From Vesta saturnalis (Eukaryota; Arthropoda; Insecta; Coleoptera; Lampyridae): a stretch of 64,000 bases of DNA. The stretch lies in NCBI GenBank assembly GCA_036346205.1, contig JARFJB010000821.1, positions 5,733,722 to 5,797,721 on the forward strand. The letters run 5' to 3'. A program made the position numbers and the translations under genes. Positions 46,014-58,129 of this stretch are shown here, one piece after another. How positions within the stretch are numbered: the stretch's first letter is position 1; every line of letters begins with the position of its first letter. Below the pieces are notes generated by a model that worked only from the letters and a program-made list of their open reading frames with translations, was not told the origin of the DNA and ran no database searches.

Positions 46014-46160
46014 TATTGAATCAAACGCGATTTATTTTTTCAACTTTGACACCCTGTATCTCGGAAACAAAGCATTTCGGACCCACCTACATATGAACTT
46101 TTTGCTTAGAATGATGAGTTCTAGTACTCCTTTAATTTTGGCGGATTAGATAAGATTCAC

Positions 46161-46166
<6 letters not shown>
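45127..46166. mobile_element. MITE with ACAGGGTGAATCTTATC TIRs
   Basis: The left end ACAGGGTGAATCTTATCTAA (45127) matches the inverted right end ACAGGTGAATCTTATCTAAT at 46166. The arms continue through 'CGCC...AAAGTGCTAGAACTC' and 'GATACAGGGTGTCAAAGTTG' on the left, and through the reverse complement on the right. The right arm occurs twice (about 45735-45858 and 46013-46148), separated by an expanded TA microsatellite. No transposase. Confidence 0.85.
45859..46010. repeat. Compound (TA)n with GTGT interruptions
   Basis: Several TA runs broken by GTGTATACA and GTGTTA. It lies between the two copies of the MITE right arm. Confidence 0.95.

Positions 46167-46240
<74 letters not shown>
46167..46240. 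repeat. (TA)n microsatellite right of MITE
   Basis: Uninterrupted TA run. Confidence 0.95.
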
Positions 46241-46245
<5 letters not shown>

Positions 46246-46740
46246 TCCACCCAAAACGTTAAATTTGTTCAACAATGTACTGAAAAAACGTCTATTGCTG
46301 AAATCTTGAACCTCAACTTCAACGTAGCATACGTATCCTCATCAAGTTGGCAATAGATTTCAGCTATAAATATTTTTTCAGTAAATTGTGGAACGAATTT
46401 AACATTTTGGGTAGAATTTCATATAAGTGAACTTACTTGACCCTATCGTATATGAAAAATATTAATATAACGATTAGGGGGATGAAAGGGGTAAAACATG
46501 AGGGTTACTTTGATGGTGTTGGTTTTTCCATAATTTTGAAAAAGTACTTTACAGTTTGACTAAAATTAAAGTTGAAAACAAAATTTAAAACTGTACCTCC
46601 ACCCCGTTTTGGGATTACGTCAATTTTTAAGAATACGAGCACTTAATGCACCTTGCCGTAGTGAATGGATTGTTAAACGCTGTTGTACATCAAATATTTT
46701 TATTTATTTAATTTTTTACATTAAATGGGTTCACTAGCAG
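46241..46740. repeat. R repeat family, inverted segment
   Basis: Reverse complement of about 54230-54560. Shared phrases include GACCCTATCGTATATG...ATTAATATAACGATTAGGGG, the AAAACTGTACCTCCACCCC segment, CGCCGTAGTGAATGG-like sequence, and TGTACATCAAATATTTTTAT. Confidence 0.75.
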
Positions 46741-47635
46741 ATATACATGGTGATTCACGATGGATGGCACATTAGACGTTTCTGGTGAATCAGAACTGAG
46801 CACTGAAAATTTGATGGATGACATATTTGAAAATTCTCTACCCAACTAAAATATTTTCCACAATGCGGTGTTGCCACTTCCATTAGAAAGTTGTAGCAAC
46901 TTTGATATTTTAAACGGAATACACTGTATATAATATTATTTTTAGGATCTTCATCAATTTCCTGACAACTTCTCTTAATATTTCCCTATACCTATCTGTA
47001 ACCGTTTTTGAAATAAAAATTAATTCAATTTTTTTCGTCGGAACACGACCTTAAAAGGTGCCGGATAGCTTCGAGTTCAGTGATATAATGATATCGAAAT
47101 TTGGTTTAGGGTAAGGTAATGCTTAGATGCAGCAGACAATTACAAATTCGTGTAACAGTGTCTGTAGTTGCAGGGAAAGTGTCTGCTAGCAGATAGTAAT
47201 TCTAACAATTTTGCTTACTAGGGCCTTGGACGTTCGGCTGTTTTCGTTCAAATTGGCTGCTATTATCGGCTGTCTTCACACCGGTGTATCATTGATTATG
47301 AAAGTACTTTGGACATATCTACACTTATGTGAGCTACTACGTCACGGTATGATTCTGAACAATTTCAACTAAATGGGCAACCTCGAATTAATTAGTAAAT
47401 CTTCTTGTGCTTAAGCCAAATTTGCCCTATTAGTTTTGCCGAGTTCTCTGGTTCGAATTATATTGAACGACCAACTAAAATATATGAGGCACGAGTATGC
47501 AAAATTTTGTAAATTGAAAACACGATATCGGACATTAAAACCCCTTTCAAAACGGAATTTCTGTAAAAATTTCGTAATTTTGAAACGGGAGGTATGTGCA
47601 TTTAGGTTTATGTTAATTAGATTGCTAGTAAACCC
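46741..47635. other. Mostly unassigned; MITE-like phrases at the left
   Basis: ACATGGTGATTCACGATGGA at about 46745 resembles a mariner-type MITE end, but I found no partner. There is no gene. Confidence 0.3.
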
Positions 47636-47744
47636 ATTTAACCTATAAAATGAAAGAAATAAAAATATTTTGAGGTACAACAAAGTTCGGCGCCCTTTTC
47701 AATGGCAATGGCGTGAAAATTGAGGAGTTTCCTAACCGGAGGTA

Positions 47745-48905
47745 TGTACATTTTTAATTACTCTTATGCGATCGTTAGGGAACCTTTTCTTCTTCTTCCT
47801 CGTAATATAGGACTTTCCCTAATGTTCCTCTACCGTTCTTCTGTGGATCTCGAGACCCAGCTGTGCTTCCGCCGTTTGGGTGGTCTGCCTTGTGGCTGTT
47901 TAGTTTCCGGTTTGTCCCTCATTATTCTTTTGGCGAGTTCATCCACTCCACGTGGTCCCTCCATCCTCTTCGTCTATCTGTGACCCATTTTCCCACATTT
48001 GCTATTCCACATTCTTCTCTTATCTGTGTGTTCCTGTTTCTATCTCTGAGGCGTTTTACCCAGTTATCATACGTAAAGTCTTCATTTCCATTGTTCTCAT
48101 TGCTTGTTTCGTTTTATTCGTCTCGCTTCTTGTCTTGCTTTCGATGTTCATGTGTTTATTCTGCCACGTTACGTATTTGAGTTGCCCTGATATCATCGCC
48201 GCCTTATTTGTTTGTAATTTCACTTCCTCTGTTGTATCTCTGTTGCTTGTGATATTTACTACCAGGCATTGGAATCTACTCACTTGTTCGATAATCCTTT
48301 CCTCCACCATTAGCTTGCAACGTATAGGCTCTTTCGCTATTATCATCGTCTTTGTCTTCTCAATTGTTATTTCCATATTGTAATTTTTTACTGTTTTGTT
48401 TAGTTGGAAAAGCGTTCGTTGTAAATTGTCTTCGCTGTCAGCGTCACGTCATCCGCGAAGCACACTATTTGGCAATTACTGCGTTACATTTTATATCCTA
48501 AGGTAGTTTTTTTTACACTGCTGATGATTGCGTCCATTATCGCGTTGAAGAGTGTCGGGCTTAAACTGCCCCCCTGTCTTATGTCCACTGCTACCGGTAT
48601 TTGTTCTGTAATGTTGTTTTGTGATTTTATCGTTGTGTTATTGTGGTTTAATTCTTCTATTAGGCAAATTATTGATTGGTCTACTTTTCGTTATTTCAAG
48701 ATTCCCCACTACGTCACTTAATCTAACGCGGTCAAATGCTTGACTGAAATCCACGAAGCACATATACATGGGTTTCTCGAACTCGATTGCTTTTTTCTAT
48801 TGTCTAATTATGAATATTACATCTATCGTGGATCGGTTGTTCCGGAACCCCTGTTGCTCTTCACAGCTACCTATAGTGTTAACAATAACGCTGTGATTAG
48901 TATTT
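47745..48905 (-). pseudogene. RTE-like non-LTR reverse transcriptase remnant
   Basis: On the minus strand, fragments in several frames give NRGSGTTDPR, then VDFSQAFDRVRLSDVVG-type sequence (about 48680-48760), then RQGGSLSPTLFNAIMDAIIS and CFADDVTLTAKT (about 48430-48600). These are RT motifs including the catalytic FADD. Downstream, 48376-48056 reads MEITIEKTKTMIIAKEPIRC and the thumb region MISGQLKYVTWQNKHMNIES. It ends toward a proline-rich tail near 47850-47950 (GRPPKRWKD-like). The frame is broken in at least five places. I assign it to the RTE/craniofacial-development-protein-2-like group from memory of its C-terminal style. Confidence 0.8.
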
Positions 48906-49288
48906 TTGTTAGTAAACCTTTTTAACATAAAAAATTAAAGAAATAAAAATATTTGATGTACAACAGGGTTAAACACCCCTTTTAATAAGGTAATTTTAAA
49001 ACGGGAGGAATGTACATTTTTGTTTGCGTGTGTATTATTGCTAGTGAACCCTGTTAACGTAAAAAATTAAAAAACTAAAAATATTTGATGTTAAAAAGGG
49101 TGCAGCGCCCCTTCCAATGCGGTGATGGTCCTCTTAAAAATCGAGTGATTTCAAAACGGTAGGTACTTATTTTTTTGTTCGCGCTTATATATCTGCTAGT
49201 AAAGCCTTTTAACATAAAAAAAATAAATAAATAAAAATATTGAATAAAAATTATTATTAATTTTATTAAATACATAAATAAAAAGTTT

Positions 49289-49361
49289 ACCTCGAGTAGG
49301 ATTTGAACCTACGACCTGTACTTTGCTAGTGTACCGCGTTAACCAACTGCGCCATCAAGGT
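49289..49361 (-). tRNA. tRNA-like sequence, copy 3 (full-length)
   Basis: On the minus strand, 73 nt. Acceptor ACCTTGA pairs with TCGAGGT (one G-U). The D arm GCGC-AGTTGGTTAA has three pairs. The anticodon arm is GTACA-CTAGCAA-AGTAC with an A-A at the loop-closing pair and anticodon AGC in register (alanine). The T arm is GTAGG-TTCAAAT-CCTAC. Its flanks (CATCGATTGGGGCTTGA upstream, TTTTTATTTATGTATTTAAT downstream) are shared with the copies at 22938 and 23232, so it is probably the head of a repeat rather than a working tRNA gene. Confidence 0.6.
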
Positions 49362-49493
49362 TCAAGCCCCAATCGATGTAAATTTTGTCTTTATGTATGT
49401 AGAATTGATGTAAATTCTAAATATAAATATTGAATGTACAACAGCCTTCAACAACCTATTCACTACGGCGAGATTCATAAAATATTGTATGTA

Positions 49494-52058
49494 CAGGGTG
49501 TCCCAACGATAGAGTAAAGTAAGTTTATGCTTAACTAGAATTATTTGTGTAAATATTGTATGGACCATGGGGTAGAGGTAAGAAGTGTGCATTTTTTTAA
49601 AATATTGGAAGTTATACAGGGTGTGCCAGAAAAGCAGGACGTGAAAAAGTATGATTTTTTTAAATAGAACACCCCGTATTTGATTTTAGTTTTTAATTCT
49701 ACGTGTCCATACAAACATATTTTGTCATACAAAATATTGGCTGAAAGTTTTTAGTTCTTGAGATATTCGCGTTTAAAGATTATTATGGTCATTTTCGTGG
49801 GGTTGATGAATGGGCAATTGTTCCGTTATTTCACAATAAAAAATTGATATTTCGTGTGAAAAATGAGTGATATTATACTAACGTTTAGACCGAGTAGTAT
49901 TTCTAATTTTCTCAACAGGGTGTTTGTTATAACCATTCAAATTTGAAAATTCTCAAATTAAAAAATCAGTTTTTTAATTGCACACCCTATATATTTTATT
50001 TCATTTTATTCGGGATTAAAAAATCTATCATTTTTGTCAAATATATCCTATATCTATCTTTGATAGTTTTCGAGGAATTTCGATTTTTCTCACTAGCTAC
50101 GTTACATACGATACTATAACATTATTGTGGATCGTGGTAGCCATGGAAAACAATTGCGACGAAATAAAACAAACCACCTAAGCGAGAATATTAACAGTTT
50201 TTATTAATGAGAAACAGTAATTCAATAATTATTCAACATTGCGTCTTAGTAAATGCTCAAATAGACGGCCTTCTTGCTGAATACACATATTGAGCCTTTT
50301 TCTCATGTTCTGTCTCACTTCGGATAACATAAGAGGGTCACTGTGCGACAAGCTTCCGAATTCTAGTTTTCATGTCCTCCTTGTTGTAGGTTTAATAATA
50401 TACACCCGATCTTTTATGTATCCCCATAGGAAAAAATCCAGTGGAGTTAAATCGCATGACCTGGGTGGCCATAATATAAAGCCATTACGTCCTATCCATT
50501 TCTCCGGGTATTGCTGGTTCAAGAATTCCCTTACGTCCCGATAAAAATGTGGAGGTGCACCATCCTGTTGCAACCACATATTTAGTCGTCCTTCTAAATT
50601 GATATCCTCAAGTAACACAGGCAATTCTTCACGTACGAATGCAAATAGCTGCGGCCCGTTAATTGATCATCAAAAAAATAGGGACCGATAATTTGGTCAT
50701 TAAGTATACCACACCACACATTTAGTGACCAATGATTTTGGTTTTGAACTTCTCGTAGCCAAAATGGATTATCAATGGCGTAATAGTGCATATTATGCCG
50801 ATTTACAGCCCCATTACTTTTAAACGTCGCCTCATCGGAAAACATTATGGAGCACAAAAAGTTGTTATTTAATTGCAGCCGTTGATTAATCATATTGCAG
50901 AATTCAATTCGTCTTGCAAAATCCTCTTCTCGCAATTCTTGATGAAGCTCAATGTGATAGGGATGGTACTTATACTTCAGCGTTGTTCGATTCACATTTG
51001 ATTTGGAGGTATCACATATCGTCGCTAATGTTCTAGAACTCACTTGGAGATTTTCTTGAATATTTAATAATATTTCAAGTTCTTTTTCTTCATTAGCTGC
51101 CCTTTTATTAACAACTTTACGTTTGAAGTATTTAACACTACCGCTAGAATCAAATCTATCCATCAAATTTTCCAAGCCAACAGTAGTAGGTATTCGACGT
51201 TCAGGATATTTCATTTTGTAGATTCGTTGTGCCAATAAAGGGTTTTTTCAGCCTCGCCCAACACGTATATCATATCAATTAATTCATTTGTCGAATAATC
51301 CATAATTGATACAAGAATTGATAACAAGTTAAATGCGAAAACGACAAATTTAATAAGTGTTTATTTTGACAAGTAGGAAACCTTTGTATCTTAGTAACGC
51401 AATTATTATTTTCCATGGCTACCAAGATCCATGCAATGCAATGTTATCGAAAATAAAGTAGCTAGTGTGAAAAATCGAAATTACTCGAAAACTATCAAAG
51501 ATAGATATAGGATATATTTGACAAAATGATAGATTTTTAATCCCGAATAAAATGAAATAAAATATATAGGGTGTGCAATTAAAAAACTGATTTTTTAATT
51601 TGAGAATTTTCAAATTTGAATGGTTACAACAAACACCCTGTTGAGAAAATTAGAAATACTACTCGGTCTAAACGTTAGTATAATATCACTCATTTTTCAC
51701 ACGAAATATCAATTTTTTTATTGTGAAATAACGGAACAATTGCCCATTCATCAACCCCACGAAAATGACCATAATAATCTTTAAACGCGAATATCTCAAG
51801 AACTAAAACTTTCAGCCAATCTTTTGTATGACAAAATATGTTTGTATGGACACGTAGAATTAAAACTAAAATCAAATACGGGTGTTCTATTAAAAAATCA
51901 TACTTTTTCACGTCCTGCTTTTCTGGCACACCCTGTATAACTTCCAATATTTTAAAAAAATGCACACTTCTTACCTCTACCCCATGGTCCATACAATATT
52001 TACACAAATAATTCTAGTTAAGCATAAACTTACTTTACTCTATCGTTGGGACACCCTG
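49494..52058 (-). mobile_element. DD41D mariner-like element 3, ~650-bp TIRs
   Basis: The ends CAGGGTGTCCCAACGATAGA are perfect inverted matches, flanked by TA at 49492-49493 and 52059-52060. The arms extend to about 50150 and 51405 (CCATGGAAAACAATTGCG against TTATTTTCCATGGCTACC). Length 2,565 bp. It lies inside an R-family satellite unit. Confidence 0.93.
50229..51303 (-). pseudogene. DD41D mariner-superfamily transposase (element 3)
   Basis: The ATG (51303) gives MDYSTNELIDMIYVLGEA. A frameshift at about 51240 leads into RIYKMKYPERRIPTTVGLEN, then VSSRTLATICDTSKSNVNRT. Catalytic motifs are SIMFSDEATFKSNGAVNRHN, LQQDGAPPHFYRDV and SCDLTPLDFFLWGYIK, with 41 residues between the second and third D by my count. 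Two further frameshifts lie near 50610 and 50370. The end is QQEGRLFEHLLRRNVE with a stop at 50229-50231. All catalytic residues are present. With about three indels it is one of the youngest-looking transposase copies here. Confidence 0.9.
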
Positions 52059-52135
52059 TACTACAGGGGGGTTCAACATTCCGTTCACTACGATTATGGT
52101 GCATTAAGAGCGCGTTTTCTTAAATTATTGCATTT

Positions 52136-53575
<1,440 letters not shown>

Positions 53576-54740
53576 GAAAACGTGAGGTAGGTAGGTACAC
53601 ATTGGTTCGCTCTTATACGATTGCGAGTGAACCATTTCAACATAGAAAATTAATCAAAGAAAATATTTGATGTACAAGGTTCAACGCCACTTTCAATACG
53701 GTACTTGTGCGTTAAAAGCGCGTTCTGTTAAAAATTATGTAATTTCAAAAGGGGTGGTATGTTATTTTTTGTTCGCGCTTACATTATTGCTAGTGAGCCC
53801 CTTTAATATAAACTAGGTGAATGCTAGTGTATTACAGGACTTTCTTGCAAAATACTAAAAAAAATATGGGGTATTTTTATATCTTTGAAATATTAAGCTG
53901 TTTTGGAAATATTTAATAAAAACCAAAAACTGATCACAATAAATTTTTTTTCCGGTTCAGAGGGTCGTAAAACATCAAAATAACGCAACTTATTTTTTTC
54001 GATTTTTTTCGACCGCAATACTTTCTTGTTTAGTAAGAAAGTAAAAATTAAAGAAATACAAATATTTAATGTACAACAGGGTTCAACACCCTTTTTAATA
54101 CGGTGATGGTGCGTTAAAAGCACGGTTTCTTAAAAATTATGTCATTTTAAAACGAAAGGTATGTACATCTTTGTTCGCCCTTATATATCTGCTAGTAAAC
54201 CCTTTTAATATAAAAAATTAAATAAATAATGATATTTGATGTACAACAGCTTTTGACAATCCATTCACTACGGCGAGGTTCATGAAGTGCTCGTATTCTT
54301 AAAAATTAGGTAATATCAGAAAGGGGTGGGGGTACAGTTTTAACTTTCGTTTTCATCTTTAACTTTAGCGTTGATTGAGGAATCGTAATTTAGTCAATGA
54401 CTTGACTCAATGAAAATACTTTTTCAAAATTATGAAAAAATCAGTACTACCAAAGTTACCCTTATTTTTCATCCGTTACATCCTCCTAATCGTTTTATTA
54501 ATATTTTTTACATACGATAGGGTTAAGTACGTTCATTTATATGAAATTCCACCTAAAAGGTTAAATTAGTTGCACAAATTACAGAAAAAATGTGTATTGC
54601 TGAAATCATTGCTAACGGGTCACTCACGACGCCATTTTTATAAGTAGAGTGGACATTTACTTACGGACACAACTTGTCGGAAAATCATACTAATATGGCG
54701 GAGATGATGCCCTGTTTTATTATGCTTTATTATTAGCAAA
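53576..54740. repeat. R repeat family, copy 2 left part, with satellite units
   Basis: Satellite-like units at about 53590-53770, 54030-54190 and 54190-54300 (TTGATGTACAACAG, GGTTCAACACCC, GGTGATGGTGCGTTAAAAGC) are followed by the non-satellite part shared with 34520-34940. It ends TTATTATTAGCAAA at the left edge of the 54741 transposon. An ORF on the minus strand at 53893 runs through the repeats and shows no motif. Confidence 0.75.
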
Positions 54741-54753
54741 GGGTCATTCCATT

Positions 54754-55138
54754 ATCGCGGGTGCAACATTTAGACGCCTGTTTTAGTTCAACCTAACTAA
54801 ATAAAAAACATTTTTAATTAAATTAGTCTTTAAAAGATTACATTTTAATGTGTTTACTTTATATTAATTAACAAAAATTTTAAAATGATATTTTAAAAGA
54901 AAGGTTCAAATTGCCATCGCGGGTGCAACAAATTTGGCCCAACCTTTCCAGATCACAAACAAAAAACACATAAATCTGTTAATTCTTATACATTTAATAT
55001 GTTATGCCTTAATATTTTGAAATATATTAAAGTAACAAAGAACATAAAATAAAAACTCGAAACAAAACAAAAGTAAACAATGAATTATTAATTTTTTTAA
55101 CAATCACGGGTGCAACACCAAATTATCGCGGGTGCAAC
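54754..55138. promoter_or_regulatory. Left subterminal ATCGCGGGTGCAAC motif cluster
   Basis: Four plus-strand copies at 54754-54767, 54916-54929, 55103-55116 (ATCACGGG variant) and 55125-55138. Unlike the AT-rich surroundings, these are GC-rich and nearly identical. They are likely binding sites for the element's own protein. Confidence 0.7.
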
Positions 55139-55248
55139 CTGTCTAATTAAAGTGACCATAAACATCAATTTTACTTATATAGGAACAAAATAAGAGATCA
55201 AACCATATTTATTACTAACAATTAAACTTTTGTTGTCGCTTATACCAA

Positions 55249-57408
55249 TTATTTCTTTTCAAATACGTCAATAATTGCCGAAAATTCTATGAACATATTA
55301 TTTCCATCAGTCTTTTTCTTTGGCGCTTCCAATATCGCGATAATATAATCAAATTGCACGTCTGCTATGTCATTAATGATTTCTGTGAATCGTTTGCCAT
55401 CAAGCGTCGTCATAAATTGTACTCTAACTTCTCCATCTTCATCCATATCACTCAGACACGGTTTTGCAGAGCAATTGTACGAGCACATACACACCAGCGC
55501 AATTATTTTTCGGTAACACAATAACTTGGTCAGTAGCAAGCAGTTTCAGGACATGCTTCTGGTGATAATTTTGAAGCTTGAAGAAACGTTGATGGAGTTT
55601 CGTCATTTATAAATTCATTGTCTGAATCAGTGTCTAAATCACTGTAAACATCAGAAACGCGCAATCTCTTTTTAAGTGGCAATAAAGATTTGCTCTGATC
55701 CGAAACTGAAGGAACATATATATCAGAACCCGGAAGTATTTCCAAATTAGTTCCAAATCGTCATCGGCCCAATCACTATCTGTATTAGCGGTGGATTTTG
55801 GCGACTTCAAAACCAATGTGCATTTAAAATGAGACAGTGAGGTGCGCGCCACAGAAATGCTATGAGCCTCTTCAGATTGGAAGAAATATTTGGATAGAAT
55901 ACCTGGTATATTTTTCAGCCCTTCCCATTGCTCATCCAGCATGGCTGTCTTTTCTTTAACTTCTTCCTTTGCTACAAATTTAAAGATGATGTTCTTAGAG
56001 AGACACTGATCTTTTGACACTTCCACCAATTCCACCAACGGCACCTTTTCCGTGTGAGGCAGCGAAAAAGTTCCATTCGAGGTGATCGAATCCATATTCT
56101 GCTTTGATTGAATTCATACTTTCCATTACATATCGATTCTTAAATTGAGCGGCGCAATTGTCGCTGAAGATATACAAATATGTAATAATGTTATCAGAGA
56201 CTGACTTGATGTACTCAAATATTTTTTGCAGGAAGAGATGCACAGTATATTTATTGTGACTTAATTCATCACTTGCTATGACCAATGAATGAAGTTTGTC
56301 GGTAGTCCAAATACAACACGTGAAAAGCGTGACTTGTGCATGAGACCAATGTGCTGATTGTATTTCGTCTTGGCTAATTAACGCGTAGTTCGCGGCAAAG
56401 TCTATTTGTATGACAGCTTTCTCACTGGTCAGGCCTTCTTTTGCGTGTTGGAAGTAATCGGATTGTACATTTTTAACAAAAGAATGTAGCTTGAATTTAC
56501 CAGTGCTGTCGTGTAGTTCGTCTAGTGCTTCATTGAAAGGTTTGCTAATTATGATCTGTTTTGGTCTCTGATTCTAAAAGATCCAGGCCTTCCAATTAAC
56601 ACAGTGATTGGAATCTAGAGTAATATCCCAAATGTTGGATTCTTTACATGCATCGCAACTACTGGACATGTAGTCTTCATTGTCGATACTACATGATACC
56701 TGTTTCAGAAGCTCTTGGCGAGTTTTGGGAAAGTCTGTCGCATGTTTCGAAATAGCCAGAAGAAGATTAATATAATTTGAGTGCGTTGTACAGACGCAAA
56801 CATTACGAGGAGTATCATTAACTGACAGAATGTGAGCTGGTCTCTCATTATAAAAAACGGTCTTGCCTATAGATATTTCAGGATGAGTTTCTTCAAAAAT
56901 TTCGAAGGCTTCTCGAATGCGCATAATCATTGTTTTTTTCTGGATTTGCATTTTCGTTCCTGTATTGGACTTGACTGTTTTCACATCTTTTATGTCAGGC
57001 ATTTGTCTGCTAATGTCATCCCTATTATAAAAATCACAAATCAGTTTTTTTCCCTCCATCCGTTGGCTTTCGAGGCGCTGCTTTAGGGGCGTCATTTTTG
57101 TCAAATGCAGCAATGTTGAATTCAGAAGCTATTTTTTTACAACTTCCACTGCTTTGGTGGGACTGGCTGGAAGATTACGTTTTATTTTTGCCACAGCCTT
57201 CCCTAGTTGCCTGCATTCTTTCTTTGGATCTGATTCTAGCCAATATTTTCAAATCTTCATCTGGCTCCATGTTCATTTTCATTACTTCTCTCCGTTTGGA
57301 ATCACGAGCCCTTTCCCGTTGGAGGTGTTCAGCATGAAGCTCAGGATTTTCTTTTAATTTCCGCCTATATTTCTGCGAAGCAGTCTCCTTATGTTGCTCT
57401 GTTGTCAT
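55249..57408 (-). pseudogene. Putative transposase of the CAAA-duplicating element
   Basis: The start MTTEQHKETASQKYRRKLKE (57408) opens a basic, charged N-terminal helix rich in Arg/Lys. A frameshift near 57130 leads to LKQRLESQRMEGKKLICDFY and IREAFEIFEETHPEISIGKT. A Cys-containing segment follows (CSIDNEDYMSSSCDACKESN), then a core with IQIDFAANYALISQDEIQSA, LVIASDELSHNKYTVHLFLQ, YLYIFSDNCAAQFKNRYVM and LEWNFFAASHGKGAVGGIGG. The DFAANY and SDNCAAQFKN acidic residues look like the first two catalytic positions of an RNase-H-fold DDE enzyme; that is inference. One in-frame TAG (56574-56576) and frameshifts near 56000, 55740 and 55540 break it. The C-terminal part has CVCSYNCSAKPCLSD-like cysteines and ends at 55249. 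Full length would be about 700 residues. No function is known to me. Confidence 0.7.
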
Positions 57409-57559
57409 TTTAACCGATATTTCTGTAAAAAAAACAGAATATAATATAGACACACATATTTAATATATATCATCAATCGTCTTCAGCATATATTATTAGT
57501 CAAGGTATCAAAACAACGAAATGAATAAATCATCACACAAAAGGGTTACGTGAAAAATA

Positions 57560-57764
57560 GTTGCACCCGCGATCTCACATCGAGATCGCGGGTGCAACCA
57601 ATTTAAGTTATCGTTTATTTTAACTTAACAATCAGTACACTCTTAAAAACAAATAATTTAAGCTTGGTTTTGATTTCTTCTTACTTTTGCAAAGTTTCAG
57701 AACGTTAGCTTTTTATTTCTGTGAAAAAAGTAAACTTTTATATCTTTTGCATCGCGGGTGCAAC
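57560..57764. promoter_or_regulatory. Right subterminal motif cluster with a palindromic pair
   Basis: GTTGCACCCGCGAT (57560-57573) and ATCGCGGGTGCAAC (57585-57598) face each other around 11 bases, forming a near-perfect hairpin. A third copy lies at 57751-57764. They are upstream of the minus-strand start codon (57408), so they may also lie in its promoter. Confidence 0.65.
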
Positions 57765-58129
57765 AAATTAACAGTGTATTCTAGCAGTCAATAATTCTTA
57801 GCAAATAACAACATATACTTACATTTTTTGGAACACGAATATAAATGAATATTGTCACTTCACGTTTAGCCGGTAAAACATAACCTCAAACTGTCAACAA
57901 CAACTGTTTCGCGCCAGTGTTTCTATTATGATTTTACAGATTATACCTTCCAATTATTCGGATGGTAATATTTTCAAACGCGCCAAAAAAGAAGATATGG
58001 TACATAAAATCAAACAAAAATAAATTTATTATTACATTTAGACTTTCTTCTTTGCACTAATAACGTAAAAAACAACTAATAGCGTGATTGAAAAAATCAT
58101 GTCAGAAATCATCTATAGCGGAATCGCCC

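Larger units (their letters stand above)
47636..49490. repeat. R-family satellite-like units (~165 bp), interrupted
   Basis: Units of the form 'AGTAAACC(C)TTTTAACATAA...', 'AATATTTGATGTACAACAGG', '(G)TTCAACACCC', 'AAAACGGGAGGTATGTACAT' and 'TTGTTCGCGCTTATAT' occur at about 47636-47770, 48910-49040, 49041-49210 and 49420-49490. The RTE-like remnant (47745-48905) and the tRNA-bearing repeat (about 49240-49400) sit inside the array. Further units are at 52061-52140 and 53540-54330. Confidence 0.75.
54741..58129 (-). mobile_element. DNA transposon of unrecognised family, CAAA target duplication
   Basis: Terminal GGGTCATTCCATTAT (left) and inverted GGGCGATTCCGCTAT (right) form short imperfect TIRs. 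CAAA precedes the left end (54737-54740) and follows the right end (58130-58133). The R-family copy at 34930-34960 has the same sequence with a single CAAA and no insert, which confirms the boundaries. Length 3,389 bp. It encodes one long broken protein on the minus strand and carries seven ATCGCGGGTGCAAC-type motifs in the outer 1 kb. A 4-bp duplication with short TIRs recalls Sola-type elements, but I do not recognise the family. Confidence 0.85.

Noticed and set aside
45757..46149. 130-codon plus-strand frame of Ile-Tyr repeats
   Set aside because: It is a translation of the TA microsatellite between two copies of a MITE arm.
47720..48383. Plus-strand hydrophobic frames of 87-143 codons
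   Set aside because: Antisense to the RTE-like reverse transcriptase remnant, which has recognisable RT motifs.
22938..49361. CRISPR-like array from repeated tRNA-type and hairpin sequences
   Set aside because: There are only three dispersed copies with no regular spacers, and the genome context is animal.
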